From CAG-390 sp964522215 (GTDB taxonomy: Bacteria; Bacillota; Clostridia; Oscillospirales; CAG-272): 64,000 nucleotides of DNA. A model generated the notes under the pieces. The model did no database searches, was not told where the DNA came from, and saw only the letters and a list, made by a program, of their open reading frames with translations. The stretch covers positions 103,071 through 167,070 of the forward strand of contig CAZFVR010000001.1 of NCBI GenBank assembly GCA_964522215.1. Reading direction: 5' to 3'. The translations under genes and the position numbers were made by a program. Each line of letters starts with the position of its first letter. Position 1 is the first letter of the stretch. Positions 8,342 through 16,682 of the stretch are shown piece by piece.

Positions 8342-9055
8342 TCAGATCTCGGTATTACGGATCCGCTTTTTCATTTTGTTAAGGTCGGAGAGCATTCTTA
8401 TCGCATCACGCAAAACATGCACCTTTGACTCGCCGTGGTTGATCACCTTGACAGGCATCTCAACTATATCGATACCAAGCTTGCCCGCCCAAAGGATGGC
8501 CTCAAAATCAAATGCAAAGCCGTCCACCTCACAGCGCGGAAAGATATCGCTTACCGCCCCCGCGGTAAAGCCCTTACAGCCGCATTGAGAATCCGAAAGC
8601 TTAAAGCCGCCAACGATACCGAGCAGCCTTATATACGCCTTTGAGGCTATGCGGCGGAGGAACGTATAGCCCTCGTAGCCATCACGCCCGAGGTTGCGCG
8701 AGCCGATGATAAGCCCCGCCTCAGGGCATGCAAGGTGCCGCTCGTATGCCCGCCTGATGACCTCGGTACCGTATGCAAGATCGGCATCGGTAAACATTAC
8801 AAAATCGCCGCGCGACTCCAAAAATGCGGTGCGCACGGCACAGCCCTTGCCGCGGTTTTTTTTATATCCCGTAACACGAACGCCCGGAAGCTCAAGCGCA
8901 CGCACTATATCCGCACTGCCGTCGGTACTTCCGTCATCCGAAAAAATGATCTCCCAATCCTCAAAATTTTGGCTCATATATTCATAAAGCACACGTGCGG
9001 TCTCCGCTATACGCGCACTTTCGTTATACATTGGAATACACACTGTGATATCCAT
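8342..9055 (-). CDS. Family 2 glycosyltransferase, polyprenyl-phosphate type
   Basis: A 237-residue GT-A enzyme most like dolichyl-phosphate glucosyl/mannosyltransferases. It probably loads a sugar from a nucleotide donor onto a lipid phosphate at the inner membrane face. Visible motifs are TVCIPMYNE at the start, SDDGSTDGS, the metal-binding TDADLAYG and SDSQCGCKGF. It lacks the C-terminal membrane segments that some DPM-like enzymes have. Its ATG begins 3 bp after the stop of the upstream RlmA-like gene, so the two are co-translated. Sugar and acceptor cannot be told from sequence. Confidence 0.85.
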   Translation of the reverse strand: MDITVCIPMYNESARIAETARVLYEYMSQNFEDWEIIFSDDGSTDGSADIVRALELPGVRVTGYKKNRGKGCAVRTAFLESRGDFVMFTDADLAYGTEVIRRAYERHLACPEAGLIIGSRNLGRDGYEGYTFLRRIASKAYIRLLGIVGGFKLSDSQCGCKGFTAGAVSDIFPRCEVDGFAFDFEAILWAGKLGIDIVEMPVKVINHGESKVHVLRDAIRMLSDLNKMKKRIRNTEI

Positions 9056-9058
9056 ATT

Positions 9059-9955
9059 TTATATTTCCTTTTTTCTGTATACTCTGAATTCAAAATCTGC
9101 CGTGCAATCAAGCCGGCGTATGGCAGCAAGGCGTTCCATATCCGCCGCTGATGTGCGGTATTTATAAGGTGTCATGCCGAACAGGCGGCGCACATCATCA
9201 CTGTTATCCTCGCCAAAGGACATAGTGTAGCTCAAATGCTTGATGGCGATAGGCTCAAGACCCGCATCCGCCCCCGGCAGATCGGCGCGCTCCTCATTGA
9301 CGGTCGGCGTATCATACACTGCCGCTTTAAGCTCAAAAAGATGCCTCTCCCCCGCACAGCCCACCACAAGCACTCCGCCCGGCTTCAGCACGCGGCTGTA
9401 TTCCTCTGCGGCACAGGGGGAGAACATTGTAAGGACCGCATCGGCTGAGCCGTCTGCCAGTGGCAGCTCGTACACAGATGCCACGGCAAAGCGGCAATAT
9501 TCGCGCACTCCCGCCGCCGCGGCGCGTTTTGAGGCGCGATCGGCGGCGTATTTTGAAAGATCCGCGCCAAAGACAAAACGCTCATGCCCCGCAAGACGAA
9601 CGGAATAATACCCCTCGCCGCAACCGGCGTCAACAAAAAGCCCGCGCGGGCAGTATTCGTCCGCCAACTCCGCAATCATATCGGCGGCGGGAAGATAATA
9701 GCCGCGCTCCAAAAACTCCGTGCGTGAGCGCACCGCCTCCGGCGGGTCGCCCGAAACCGCGCGGTGGCCTTTTACAAAGGCGAGATTTACATATCCGCTG
9801 GCACCGCGATCAAAGCAGTGCCGCTTGCCGCGTCCGCCGCCGCAGATATAAGAATTCCCGGACAACGCAAGCGGCTCGCCGCATATTGGGCATATCAGCG
9901 CTGCAAAACGATCGGCGGCTTTATCGTTATCTTTATTCTGATAGATGTTTTCCAT
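9059..9955 (-). CDS. rlmA: RlmA-type rRNA guanine-N1 methyltransferase
   Basis: A 298-residue SAM-dependent methyltransferase of the RlmA family, which methylates a guanine of 23S rRNA helix 35 (G745 or G748 depending on species). The N-terminal zinc-finger module has CPICG, then a Cys and a downstream Cys in KRHCFDRGASGYVNL. The SAM motif is FVDAGCGEGYYS, followed by FGADLSKYA and the motif IV region AVLTMFSPCAAEEY. The same family contains drug-resistance members (TlrB); no sign places it there. The ribosome site is weak (TTAGG next to the ATG). It is followed immediately by the glycosyltransferase and preceded by a sortase gene 45 bp away. Confidence 0.85.
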   Translation of the reverse strand: MENIYQNKDNDKAADRFAALICPICGEPLALSGNSYICGGGRGKRHCFDRGASGYVNLAFVKGHRAVSGDPPEAVRSRTEFLERGYYLPAADMIAELADEYCPRGLFVDAGCGEGYYSVRLAGHERFVFGADLSKYAADRASKRAAAAGVREYCRFAVASVYELPLADGSADAVLTMFSPCAAEEYSRVLKPGGVLVVGCAGERHLFELKAAVYDTPTVNEERADLPGADAGLEPIAIKHLSYTMSFGEDNSDDVRRLFGMTPYKYRTSAADMERLAAIRRLDCTADFEFRVYRKKEI

Positions 9956-10000
9956 ACCTAATGTCTTAACGTTTTTTTCAATGACTTTGACCGACCGTCG

Positions 10001-11083
10001 TCAGTTTTCTATCTTTATCAGCTTGGCATGGCAGGCGTATCTGCCGCTGGGGCTGAGATTTACGCAGGTGGAGAGCGTTATCATAACATCCTCTGCCGTC
10101 ATCGTGATACCGGCATCATACTGCGAACGGCTGATGGCGCGGTCACAAAACGCCAAAAATTCTTCATCGGATGCAAAAATCGTTGTAAAATATCTGTCGC
10201 GCTCGGTCGTTTCGTAGAACGAGAAAACCTCAAAGGTGTAGATGCCGTCAAAGGTGTACAGCTTTATATATCGGTGCGATGAGAAGAAATCCTCACCGTA
10301 CTCACTGCCGTCATAGCGCACACCGTACTTTCCGGGAAAGTCGCGATCGTACTTTGCAATATCGTGGAACATACTGCCGTTGAGCATATTATGCCCATAC
10401 AGTACAACGTTTTTATTCTCGGTAATGCACCTGTCATTGCGAAAATCCGCAAATATCGTGCCCGTGCTGAGCTGTGAGCCGTTAAAGCCGCGCTTGAGAT
10501 AATAGCTGTTATCGGCGGACTGCACAACGGGATATGAGATGTTTGTACCGTCTATAACGATAAACCCATAGGTATCCGGGTTTTCGTCACGCAAAAGCTC
10601 AAGATATGCCAGCTTGCGCTGAAATTCCACGCTTTTGGCGGGTCGCAGCGATGACTGACCGCCAAGTGTGCCGTTTGTACCGCTTACCTTTTGCGCGTAA
10701 TATGTGCCGAGCGGCGCATCCGGCACAGATGCCGCCATAAGCGAGGACATGATACCGTTACTGCCGCCGAGACCCGCGCTGTTAAAGGCCGCAGATATAT
10801 CATCGTATAGTCTGTCTGCTCTTTTATAATTATCAAGTATATCGACAAGCTCGATCATGCAAATGATGAACACTACAACGCAGACGGAAATAAGCAGTGC
10901 GCGAGCAACTCCCGCTACGCTCTTTTTGCGGCGTTTCATCCCCCGCCCCGGAGCTACGTCCTCGACTGTCAGCTCATCAAGCGATCGTAAAAATATATTA
11001 TCTTTGTTATCCGGCAGCTCTCCTGCGGGGAGAACCGTTGCGCCGGCGAGGGGAGACGTGTTTTCCGACTCGATATGATCCAT
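10001..11083 (-). CDS. srtB: Class B sortase, first of a tandem pair
   Basis: A 360-residue membrane-anchored cysteine transpeptidase that cleaves a sorting signal and links the protein to peptidoglycan or pilin partners. It has a long cytoplasmic N-terminus (1-57) ending in KRRKK and one membrane helix (about 58-79). The sortase B fold carries His231 (YGHNM), Cys340 (LSTCVN) and Arg348 (GRYACHAKL). Segments such as GFNGSQLSTGTIFADFRND are class B signatures. The start ATG at 11081-11083 is placed by GGAGG five bases upstream. It is 277 bp downstream of the second sortase gene, beyond a terminator. No substrate with a sorting motif is seen in the window. Confidence 0.92.
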   Translation of the reverse strand: MDHIESENTSPLAGATVLPAGELPDNKDNIFLRSLDELTVEDVAPGRGMKRRKKSVAGVARALLISVCVVVFIICMIELVDILDNYKRADRLYDDISAAFNSAGLGGSNGIMSSLMAASVPDAPLGTYYAQKVSGTNGTLGGQSSLRPAKSVEFQRKLAYLELLRDENPDTYGFIVIDGTNISYPVVQSADNSYYLKRGFNGSQLSTGTIFADFRNDRCITENKNVVLYGHNMLNGSMFHDIAKYDRDFPGKYGVRYDGSEYGEDFFSSHRYIKLYTFDGIYTFEVFSFYETTERDRYFTTIFASDEEFLAFCDRAISRSQYDAGITMTAEDVMITLSTCVNLSPSGRYACHAKLIKIEN

Positions 11084-11191
11084 AAGATCCTCCATCAAGA
11101 TAATGCGAAGATAGGGCGGGCAACACCGACAAGCGTGCCGCGACAGATCAAGAATACGAGTGCGCCTAACGTATGCACGGCATGTGTATAT

Positions 11192-11220
11192 CATGTGTGC
11201 GCGCGTGTGCGTATGTATAT
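11192..11220. other. 29-bp alternating purine-pyrimidine tract
   Basis: The run from 11192 to 11220 alternates strictly between pyrimidine and purine, mostly TG/CG/TA steps, and a second 12-base alternating run abuts it at 11180-11191. Such sequence favours left-handed DNA under negative supercoiling. It lies about 110 bp upstream of the first sortase gene. Confidence 0.6.
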
Positions 11221-11252
11221 TATACTCATATCCCGATAGTTAGATTTATTAT

Positions 11253-11290
11253 ATAACAAAAAGCCCCTCATTGCAACACTCGGGGCTTTC
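11253..11290 (-). terminator. Terminator after the second sortase gene
   Basis: On the minus strand GAAAGCCCC pairs with GGGGCTTTTT across a 14-base loop (stem arms 11282-11289 and 11260-11267), followed by TTGTTATATAAT. It closes the regulator-kinase-sortase operon and separates it from the first sortase gene. Confidence 0.85.
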
Positions 11291-11359
11291 AATTTTAAAA
11301 AAAGTTACATATACGGTACTTTACGGCGCGCACATGCCGATAAGTTTAACGGCAAGCGC

Positions 11360-12286
11360 TTATTTTTTTATCTCCACAAGCTTTGCATGGCAGGCATACC
11401 TTTCGGTAGGCTTGCCGTTTACGCAGGTGGATAGGGTGAGGATGATATCATCCGCCCCCACCGTAATGCCTGTATCATGCATGGATTTTTCTATTGCCGT
11501 ATTGCAATAGCTCAAAAATGCGGCATCCGAAAAGAAGTTTGTGACCAGATACGGATCCTCATCGGTAGTATGATAAAACGCGAATATCTTAAAGATATAT
11601 ATGCCGTCAAAGGAGGATATCCTTATCTCGTCATGCTCCCGCAGGTACTGGTCTGCATCCCTATGGAGATCCCGATCAAGCCTTGCAAGGTCGTGAAACA
11701 TACTGCCGTTGAGCATATTGTGACCAAAAATGATGATGTTTTTGTTTTCGGTGATAGAGCGGCTGTTGCGATAATCGGCAAAGATAGAACCGACCTTGAG
11801 ATATTTTTTATTAAATCCGCGCTGGAGATAATAGTCATTATCCGGCCCCTGCATTATGGGGTAATTGATCTTGGTATCATCTATCCTTATATAGCCAAAT
11901 GTATCGCTGTTCTGCCCATATAAAGAGTTTAGCATTGCAAGGTCGCGCTGGAACTCGGCATTTCCGGTCGATACGTTATAATCACCGCTGTTTGAGATGT
12001 GGATAGCCCCGGGATTATTCTTTTGGCTTTGGTAGCTTGCAAGCGGCGCGGCCGATGCGTTACCCACCATGGGAAAGATGGTAAAACCATTGGCGGCATT
12101 CAAAGGCGAATATTCAAACGCTTGGTTTATATCGTTGTAGTGTTTATCCGACTCGCGGTATTCCGCAAAGATCCCCAAAAGCTCAACTATGCAAACGATA
12201 AATATTACGGCGCACAGGGCCATGACGGCATATCTTATAATGTCGTTTTTATTATATCTGCTCTTTTTTACATTGGCTTCACTCAA
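11360..12286 (-). CDS. srtB: Class B sortase, second of the pair, TTG start
   Basis: A 308-residue class B sortase with a short cytoplasmic N-terminus, one membrane helix (about 17-38) and catalytic His189 (FGHNM), Cys288 (LSTCVN) and Arg296 (ERYACHAKL). It is clearly a paralogue of the sortase at 10001-11083 (shared GFN, TGxIFADxRN, ITENKN and MLNGSMFHD blocks) but lacks its long N-terminal tail. The start is TTG at 12284-12286, directly after the TAA of the histidine kinase gene, with GGGAGG eight bases before it, so its translation is coupled to the kinase. Expression should follow the two-component system. Confidence 0.92.
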   Translation of the reverse strand: MSEANVKKSRYNKNDIIRYAVMALCAVIFIVCIVELLGIFAEYRESDKHYNDINQAFEYSPLNAANGFTIFPMVGNASAAPLASYQSQKNNPGAIHISNSGDYNVSTGNAEFQRDLAMLNSLYGQNSDTFGYIRIDDTKINYPIMQGPDNDYYLQRGFNKKYLKVGSIFADYRNSRSITENKNIIIFGHNMLNGSMFHDLARLDRDLHRDADQYLREHDEIRISSFDGIYIFKIFAFYHTTDEDPYLVTNFFSDAAFLSYCNTAIEKSMHDTGITVGADDIILTLSTCVNGKPTERYACHAKLVEIKK

Positions 12287-13816
12287 TTATATTACCTCCC
12301 CTGCATTGCCGCCCGTGACGATGGGCAGCTCAAACCAAAAGGTAGAGCCGGCACCCTCGGTGCTTTCAACACCGTATGCGGCATTATGTGTGCGAAGTAT
12401 TTCTTTAACTATCGAAAGTCCAAGTCCCGTGCCTACCATGGCACGGCGGTGGACCTTATCTATCTTGTAGTACCTATCCCATATCAGCGGGATCTGGTCG
12501 CGCGGGATACCGGGGCCTGTATCGGTGACCGATATGCGGACATACCTCACACCCATGCGTTCGTAAATGTTCTTCCGCACCGTGACCTTTTTGTTGTCCC
12601 CCGTGTAGTTTATGGCGTTGTTTATAAGATTATATACCACCTGGAGCATCATGGTGCGATCGGCCAGCACCTGCGCCGCGCCGCCACCCTCAAACGAGAT
12701 ATCATATCCGTCATGCGCCACAAGCTTTTCATATCTCGCCATGACCTCCCCCACTGTTTCGGTAAGGTCAAAGCAGGTCATATTCGGCGTTTTCGCGCCC
12801 GCGTGGATCTTTGAAAGATCGAGCATGTCCGTAACGAGCTCGGAGAGCCGCTGTGACTCATCTATTATTATCTGCAGATTCTCCGGAGAGTTTTCGCCCG
12901 GGATATCCCGCATGACCTCGGCGTAGCCGGATATCATCGTAAGCGGTGTGCGCAGATCGTGCGAGACATTGGAGATCAGCTCGCGCTGCAAACTGTCGGA
13001 ACGTGCTATCTCCCCCGCGGCATAGTTTAGCGTTGCCGCCAGCTCACGCGTTTCAAGATAACCGTCCTCGCAAAAGGTAACATCATATTCCCCAACCGCC
13101 AAACGCTTGGCTGCACGGTTCATCTCCTCAAGCGGCCTTGATATACTGCGCGAGAAGAAGAGGGACAGCGCCACCGCCGCCGCAAGCACACCTGCGGCTA
13201 TCCACCAAAACTGCACACCAAGCGTACGCACGGTGGAGCTCATGGGCAAAAACTCGGTATTTAAAAAGATAACGTAATCCTCGCCGCCCACGGTAACTAT
13301 ATCGGCGCTTACGGCACTTATGCCGCGACTGCCGGCCATACCCGCCGTGGTGTCGTCCGCACGGTCGCGGCCAAGCTTTTTTTGCGTTGACCACGAGCCG
13401 CCGCTCGTTATTGCATTTTGATAGAAATTATTGAGCATATTTGTGGGCAGGTGATGGATAAGGCACGCGGGAACTATATCCGTGCTTACCACCTCGCTGC
13501 CAAGGTAACCCGAATCGACCCTAAAGATCCTGATGCAGGTATCATAGGCCATGGCAAGGTCTACCGCGCGGCTTTCAAGGTCCTCATCTCCTATAGCGCC
13601 CTCAAGCTCCTTTGATACATGGGTGAGCTCCTCAAGCTTTGTGCCGCGGTAAAAATAATCGAGCATGCCTATTTGAAGCACCCATATTATCACCAGCATC
13701 ACAGCCGCAAAGCAAGCAAAATACAGGATGAGCCTTGCGTGAACGCTAACGGCACGCCCGGCCCTTTGCGGCTTTTCTTTTTTTGCCGGTCTTGCATTTT
13801 TTTTGCTGCCGATCAT
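12287..13816 (-). CDS. Membrane sensor histidine kinase with HAMP domain
   Basis: A 509-residue sensor kinase. After a basic cytoplasmic tail, a membrane helix (about 30-50) leads to an extracellular sensing region (about 51-205), a second helix (about 206-226) and a HAMP domain. The phospho-acceptor box is NVSHDLRTPLTMISGY. The ATPase domain has the N-box NLINNAINYT, DTGPGIP, and the G2 box GTGLGLSIVKEIL. The sensor region shows no known ligand domain. It follows the response-regulator gene by 75 bp with a strong GAGGGGGAG site, and runs straight into the sortase gene. Signal unknown; an envelope signal is inferred from the neighbours. Confidence 0.93.
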   Translation of the reverse strand: MIGSKKNARPAKKEKPQRAGRAVSVHARLILYFACFAAVMLVIIWVLQIGMLDYFYRGTKLEELTHVSKELEGAIGDEDLESRAVDLAMAYDTCIRIFRVDSGYLGSEVVSTDIVPACLIHHLPTNMLNNFYQNAITSGGSWSTQKKLGRDRADDTTAGMAGSRGISAVSADIVTVGGEDYVIFLNTEFLPMSSTVRTLGVQFWWIAAGVLAAAVALSLFFSRSISRPLEEMNRAAKRLAVGEYDVTFCEDGYLETRELAATLNYAAGEIARSDSLQRELISNVSHDLRTPLTMISGYAEVMRDIPGENSPENLQIIIDESQRLSELVTDMLDLSKIHAGAKTPNMTCFDLTETVGEVMARYEKLVAHDGYDISFEGGGAAQVLADRTMMLQVVYNLINNAINYTGDNKKVTVRKNIYERMGVRYVRISVTDTGPGIPRDQIPLIWDRYYKIDKVHRRAMVGTGLGLSIVKEILRTHNAAYGVESTEGAGSTFWFELPIVTGGNAGEVI

Positions 13817-13891
13817 TTTGGCTCCCCCTCTCTTTTTTGGCTTATCTCTTGATAATCTTGATATAAAAGCTCGATGCTTTGAGGAGTGCTT

Positions 13892-14587
13892 TTAAGCCTC
13901 AAATCTGTAGCCGACGCCGCGCAGGGTGACCACACGGTCGGAATATCTGCCAAGACTCTTGCGTAAAAGCTTGATATGCGTATCGAGCGTGCGGGCATCG
14001 CCGTAAAAATCATACCCCCAGACCTCGCGCAAAAGCGTTTCACGGGAGAGGGCTATATTGCGGTTTGCAAGCAGGTAGAAGAACAGGTCGTACTCTTTCG
14101 GCGACATATCGACACGCTCACCGTCGATGTAGACCAAGCGAGCCGTGATATCGGCGCGCAGTCCGCCATCGTCTATCTCAACTATCTCATGCGGACGGTG
14201 GCCGTCAGGTGCATCACCGCCGCCGCGCTTTACACGCTTCATCACCGCCTCAATGCGCATCATAAGTTCCTTGGGTGAGAAGGGCTTTACAACATAATCA
14301 TCAATGCCAAGCCCAAAGCCGTTTATCTTGTCATACTCCTCACCGCGGGCGGAGAGCATGATGATAGGCACACCGGAGCTTTTTCTTATCTCTCGGACGG
14401 CAGAAAACCCGTCAAGCTCAGGCATCATGATATCCATGATAACGATATCAAAGCCGCCCTCACGGCAACGAAGCACCGCCTCCATGCCGTCCGCGGCCTC
14501 AGTCACGGTGTGACCCTCAAATTCGGCATATTTTTTTATTATCGTGCGTATGCGCGATTCATCATCAACGACCAATATATTGTACAT
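13892..14587 (-). CDS. OmpR-family response regulator
   Basis: A 231-residue regulator. The receiver domain has the acidic pocket DDE, phospho-acceptor Asp52 (VIMDIMMPELDG) and Lys in VVKPFSPKELM. The C-terminal winged helix ends in the typical LRKSLGRYSDRVVTLRGVGYRFEA. The start is set at 14585-14587 (MYNILVVDDE), because GAGG lies six bases before it; an upstream GTG overlaps that site. It pairs with the kinase downstream and presumably controls this operon, and perhaps htrA, whose gene lies 209 bp upstream. Confidence 0.94.
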   Translation of the reverse strand: MYNILVVDDESRIRTIIKKYAEFEGHTVTEAADGMEAVLRCREGGFDIVIMDIMMPELDGFSAVREIRKSSGVPIIMLSARGEEYDKINGFGLGIDDYVVKPFSPKELMMRIEAVMKRVKRGGGDAPDGHRPHEIVEIDDGGLRADITARLVYIDGERVDMSPKEYDLFFYLLANRNIALSRETLLREVWGYDFYGDARTLDTHIKLLRKSLGRYSDRVVTLRGVGYRFEA

Positions 14588-14691
14588 CGCTGTCCTCACT
14601 GTATTCTTTAATTGCCACCCGTGGCATTTTTCAAAAGGCTCGCAAAGGGGCTCTCGGTAAGGCTCTCAAAAAAGCCTCTCAAACCCGGCAT

Positions 14692-14782
14692 GGCTCAGCC
14701 CCATATCCGGCCGAAATTGGCGGCGACTCTCACATTTTTCAGGTAGAGAGACGTGTGCCTTTGCGGCAGTTGGGGCTGAGCC
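14692..14782. repeat. Long-range inverted repeat between htrA and response regulator
   Basis: GGCTCAGCCCCA (14692-14703) and TGGGGCTGAGCC (14771-14782) are exact complements separated by 67 bases. In an htrA transcript they would close a large stem-loop just past the stop codon. Short AGGCTCTC-like repeats lie beside it (14646-14680). No U-run follows, so it is not a simple terminator. Confidence 0.5.
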
Positions 14783-14796
14783 TCTGCTTATTTATT

Positions 14797-16452
14797 TCAG
14801 TTGGAGCTGTCCTGAGCTGTCTCCGGCACTTTCTCCTTAAGAGTTATGCTGAGCTGTACCGTTTTGCCGCGGCGCATTACAACAATGCTTACGGAATCGC
14901 CCACAGCCTTGGTGTTGATGTAATTTGAGATATCGCTTGCACTGCCTATCTCATTTTCATCAATGCTTATCACGCGGTCACCGCGCTGCAGACCTGTGGA
15001 TTCATCGGCCGTCTCGATATAAGCACCCGCCTGTGTCGAGCCGTAGTACCTCCATGCGGTGTAAACATCCGCATCATATACGGTAATGCCGAGGGCGGGA
15101 CGTCCGCGCACGTAGCCGTATTCTATCAGCTGTTCGCTGACGCTCTTTGCGTTATTGATGGGAATAACAAAGCCGAGTCCCTCAACACCGGTGCTTGAAT
15201 ACTTGGCATTAACTATACCGATAAGCTCGCCGTAGAGGTTAAAAAGACCGCCTCCCGAGTTACCGGGGTTGATGGCCGCGTTGGTCTGGAGCAGATTCAT
15301 GCTCTTGCCGTCCACGCTCACCTCTCTGTCAAGCGCGCTGACGATACCGTCCGTCACCGTGCCGCCCAGCTCCCCCAGCGGGTTACCTATGGCAATGACC
15401 GACTCGCCGACAACGAGCTTATCGCTGTCGCCAAGCACTGCAACGCTCAGGGTCGCGCCCTCGGCGGGCTTTATCTTTATCACGGCGATATCCGCCAGCT
15501 CATCAGAGCCGATAAGCGCAGCCTCATATTCACTGCCGTCGGTCAGGCGCACAGTGATCTTTGTTGCGCCGTCTATAACATGGTGGTTGGTGATTATATA
15601 TCCATCGGAGGATACTATAACACCACTGCCCGCACCGCTGAGAACATACTGTCCAAGGTATGAGCTGTTCTCTATCGTTTCGGTCACGATCTCAACGACA
15701 GATGACTTGACCAGTGCCGCCGTTTCAGCTACCGACATAAGCTTGCCGGTTGCATCGACCTTAAGTGTTTCCACCTCGCGGGAGGACTGGAGCATCTGCA
15801 CCGTGCCGCCGTTTGATTGGGCGGGATCGGGCTGACTGCCACTGTTGACGGATCCCGCAAGCCTGTTGGCAACAAACGTTCCGCCGAATGCGGCAAGACC
15901 GGAAAGAAGCACGCAGGCTACCACCACGCAGGAGAGCACTGCCGCGAGATGTCCGTTTTTACCGGAGCCGGCTTTTTTCTTTTTTGCCTTTTGCGGAGCT
16001 GCCGCCGGCACGGCCGCATTTGCGTAGGCAAAGGCGTTCGCGTTTGCATTTAAGCTTGCATCGGTATTGGCATTTGCGTATGCATTTGCATTTGTATTTG
16101 TGTTTGCGTTGAAATTGGCGTTATGATTTCCGCCGACACCCGCACCCATTGTTGCACCGTAGGATACATATCTGTACCCGCCGTCCGCTGTCTCATCAAC
16201 CCCTGCGGCGTTGCCGTTCATGCCCTGCACGGTACTGCCCTGCGGCATATAAGCAATGCCAAAGGATCTTTCCGTCGTCTCGGCGTTGCCTGAGACCGAA
16301 GCCGCCTCATTATTTGTATTTTGGATAGCTGTCTCGCCCGCCGATGCTGTTTTTTCAGCTTCGATATTGGTTTCATTTTCACGCAATTCGTTATTCACCG
16401 ACTCACCGTTTGCGGTCTCCGAGTCAATGATGTTCTTTTCATTTTCAATCAT
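14797..16452 (-). CDS. htrA: HtrA/DegP-type membrane serine protease with PDZ domain
   Basis: A 551-residue membrane-bound S1C protease for surface protein quality control. The N-terminal 165 residues are cytoplasmic and of low complexity, including an unusual Asn/Ala/Thr repeat around 110-145. One membrane helix spans about 167-194. The trypsin-like domain carries His291 (TNHHVIDG), Asp321 (ADIAVIKI) and Ser399 (NPGNSGGG). A PDZ domain (about 450-540) has ALGITVYD and GLQRGDRVISIDENEI. The start at 16450-16452 (MIENEK) follows AAAGGAG; the upstream in-frame ATG overlaps that site. It sits at the head of the two-component and sortase operon. Confidence 0.93.
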   Translation of the reverse strand: MIENEKNIIDSETANGESVNNELRENETNIEAEKTASAGETAIQNTNNEAASVSGNAETTERSFGIAYMPQGSTVQGMNGNAAGVDETADGGYRYVSYGATMGAGVGGNHNANFNANTNTNANAYANANTDASLNANANAFAYANAAVPAAAPQKAKKKKAGSGKNGHLAAVLSCVVVACVLLSGLAAFGGTFVANRLAGSVNSGSQPDPAQSNGGTVQMLQSSREVETLKVDATGKLMSVAETAALVKSSVVEIVTETIENSSYLGQYVLSGAGSGVIVSSDGYIITNHHVIDGATKITVRLTDGSEYEAALIGSDELADIAVIKIKPAEGATLSVAVLGDSDKLVVGESVIAIGNPLGELGGTVTDGIVSALDREVSVDGKSMNLLQTNAAINPGNSGGGLFNLYGELIGIVNAKYSSTGVEGLGFVIPINNAKSVSEQLIEYGYVRGRPALGITVYDADVYTAWRYYGSTQAGAYIETADESTGLQRGDRVISIDENEIGSASDISNYINTKAVGDSVSIVVMRRGKTVQLSITLKEKVPETAQDSSN

Positions 16453-16682
16453 AACATTAGATCTCCTTTGCGCTTTTTTCATTTGCCTATATTATAAAGA
16501 CACTTTGTGACGGTTTTATGATGATGCATGAAATAACGCTTGAAATCAAATTTAAAACTCCACGATGCGCTCCGTCACAGTCAAGTATACACCAAAAACG
16601 CTTTTTTTGCAATAACAATTTTGCCGAAAAAAGCAGAATAAGAAATTTGTTTTTCGCAAATCATTGTCATGAGGTGAAAAAT

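Noticed and set aside
15990..16130. Repeated GCATTTGCATTTG-like bases as a CRISPR or tandem-repeat locus
   Set aside because: They are codons of the Asn/Ala repeat in HtrA, with no spacers and in frame throughout.
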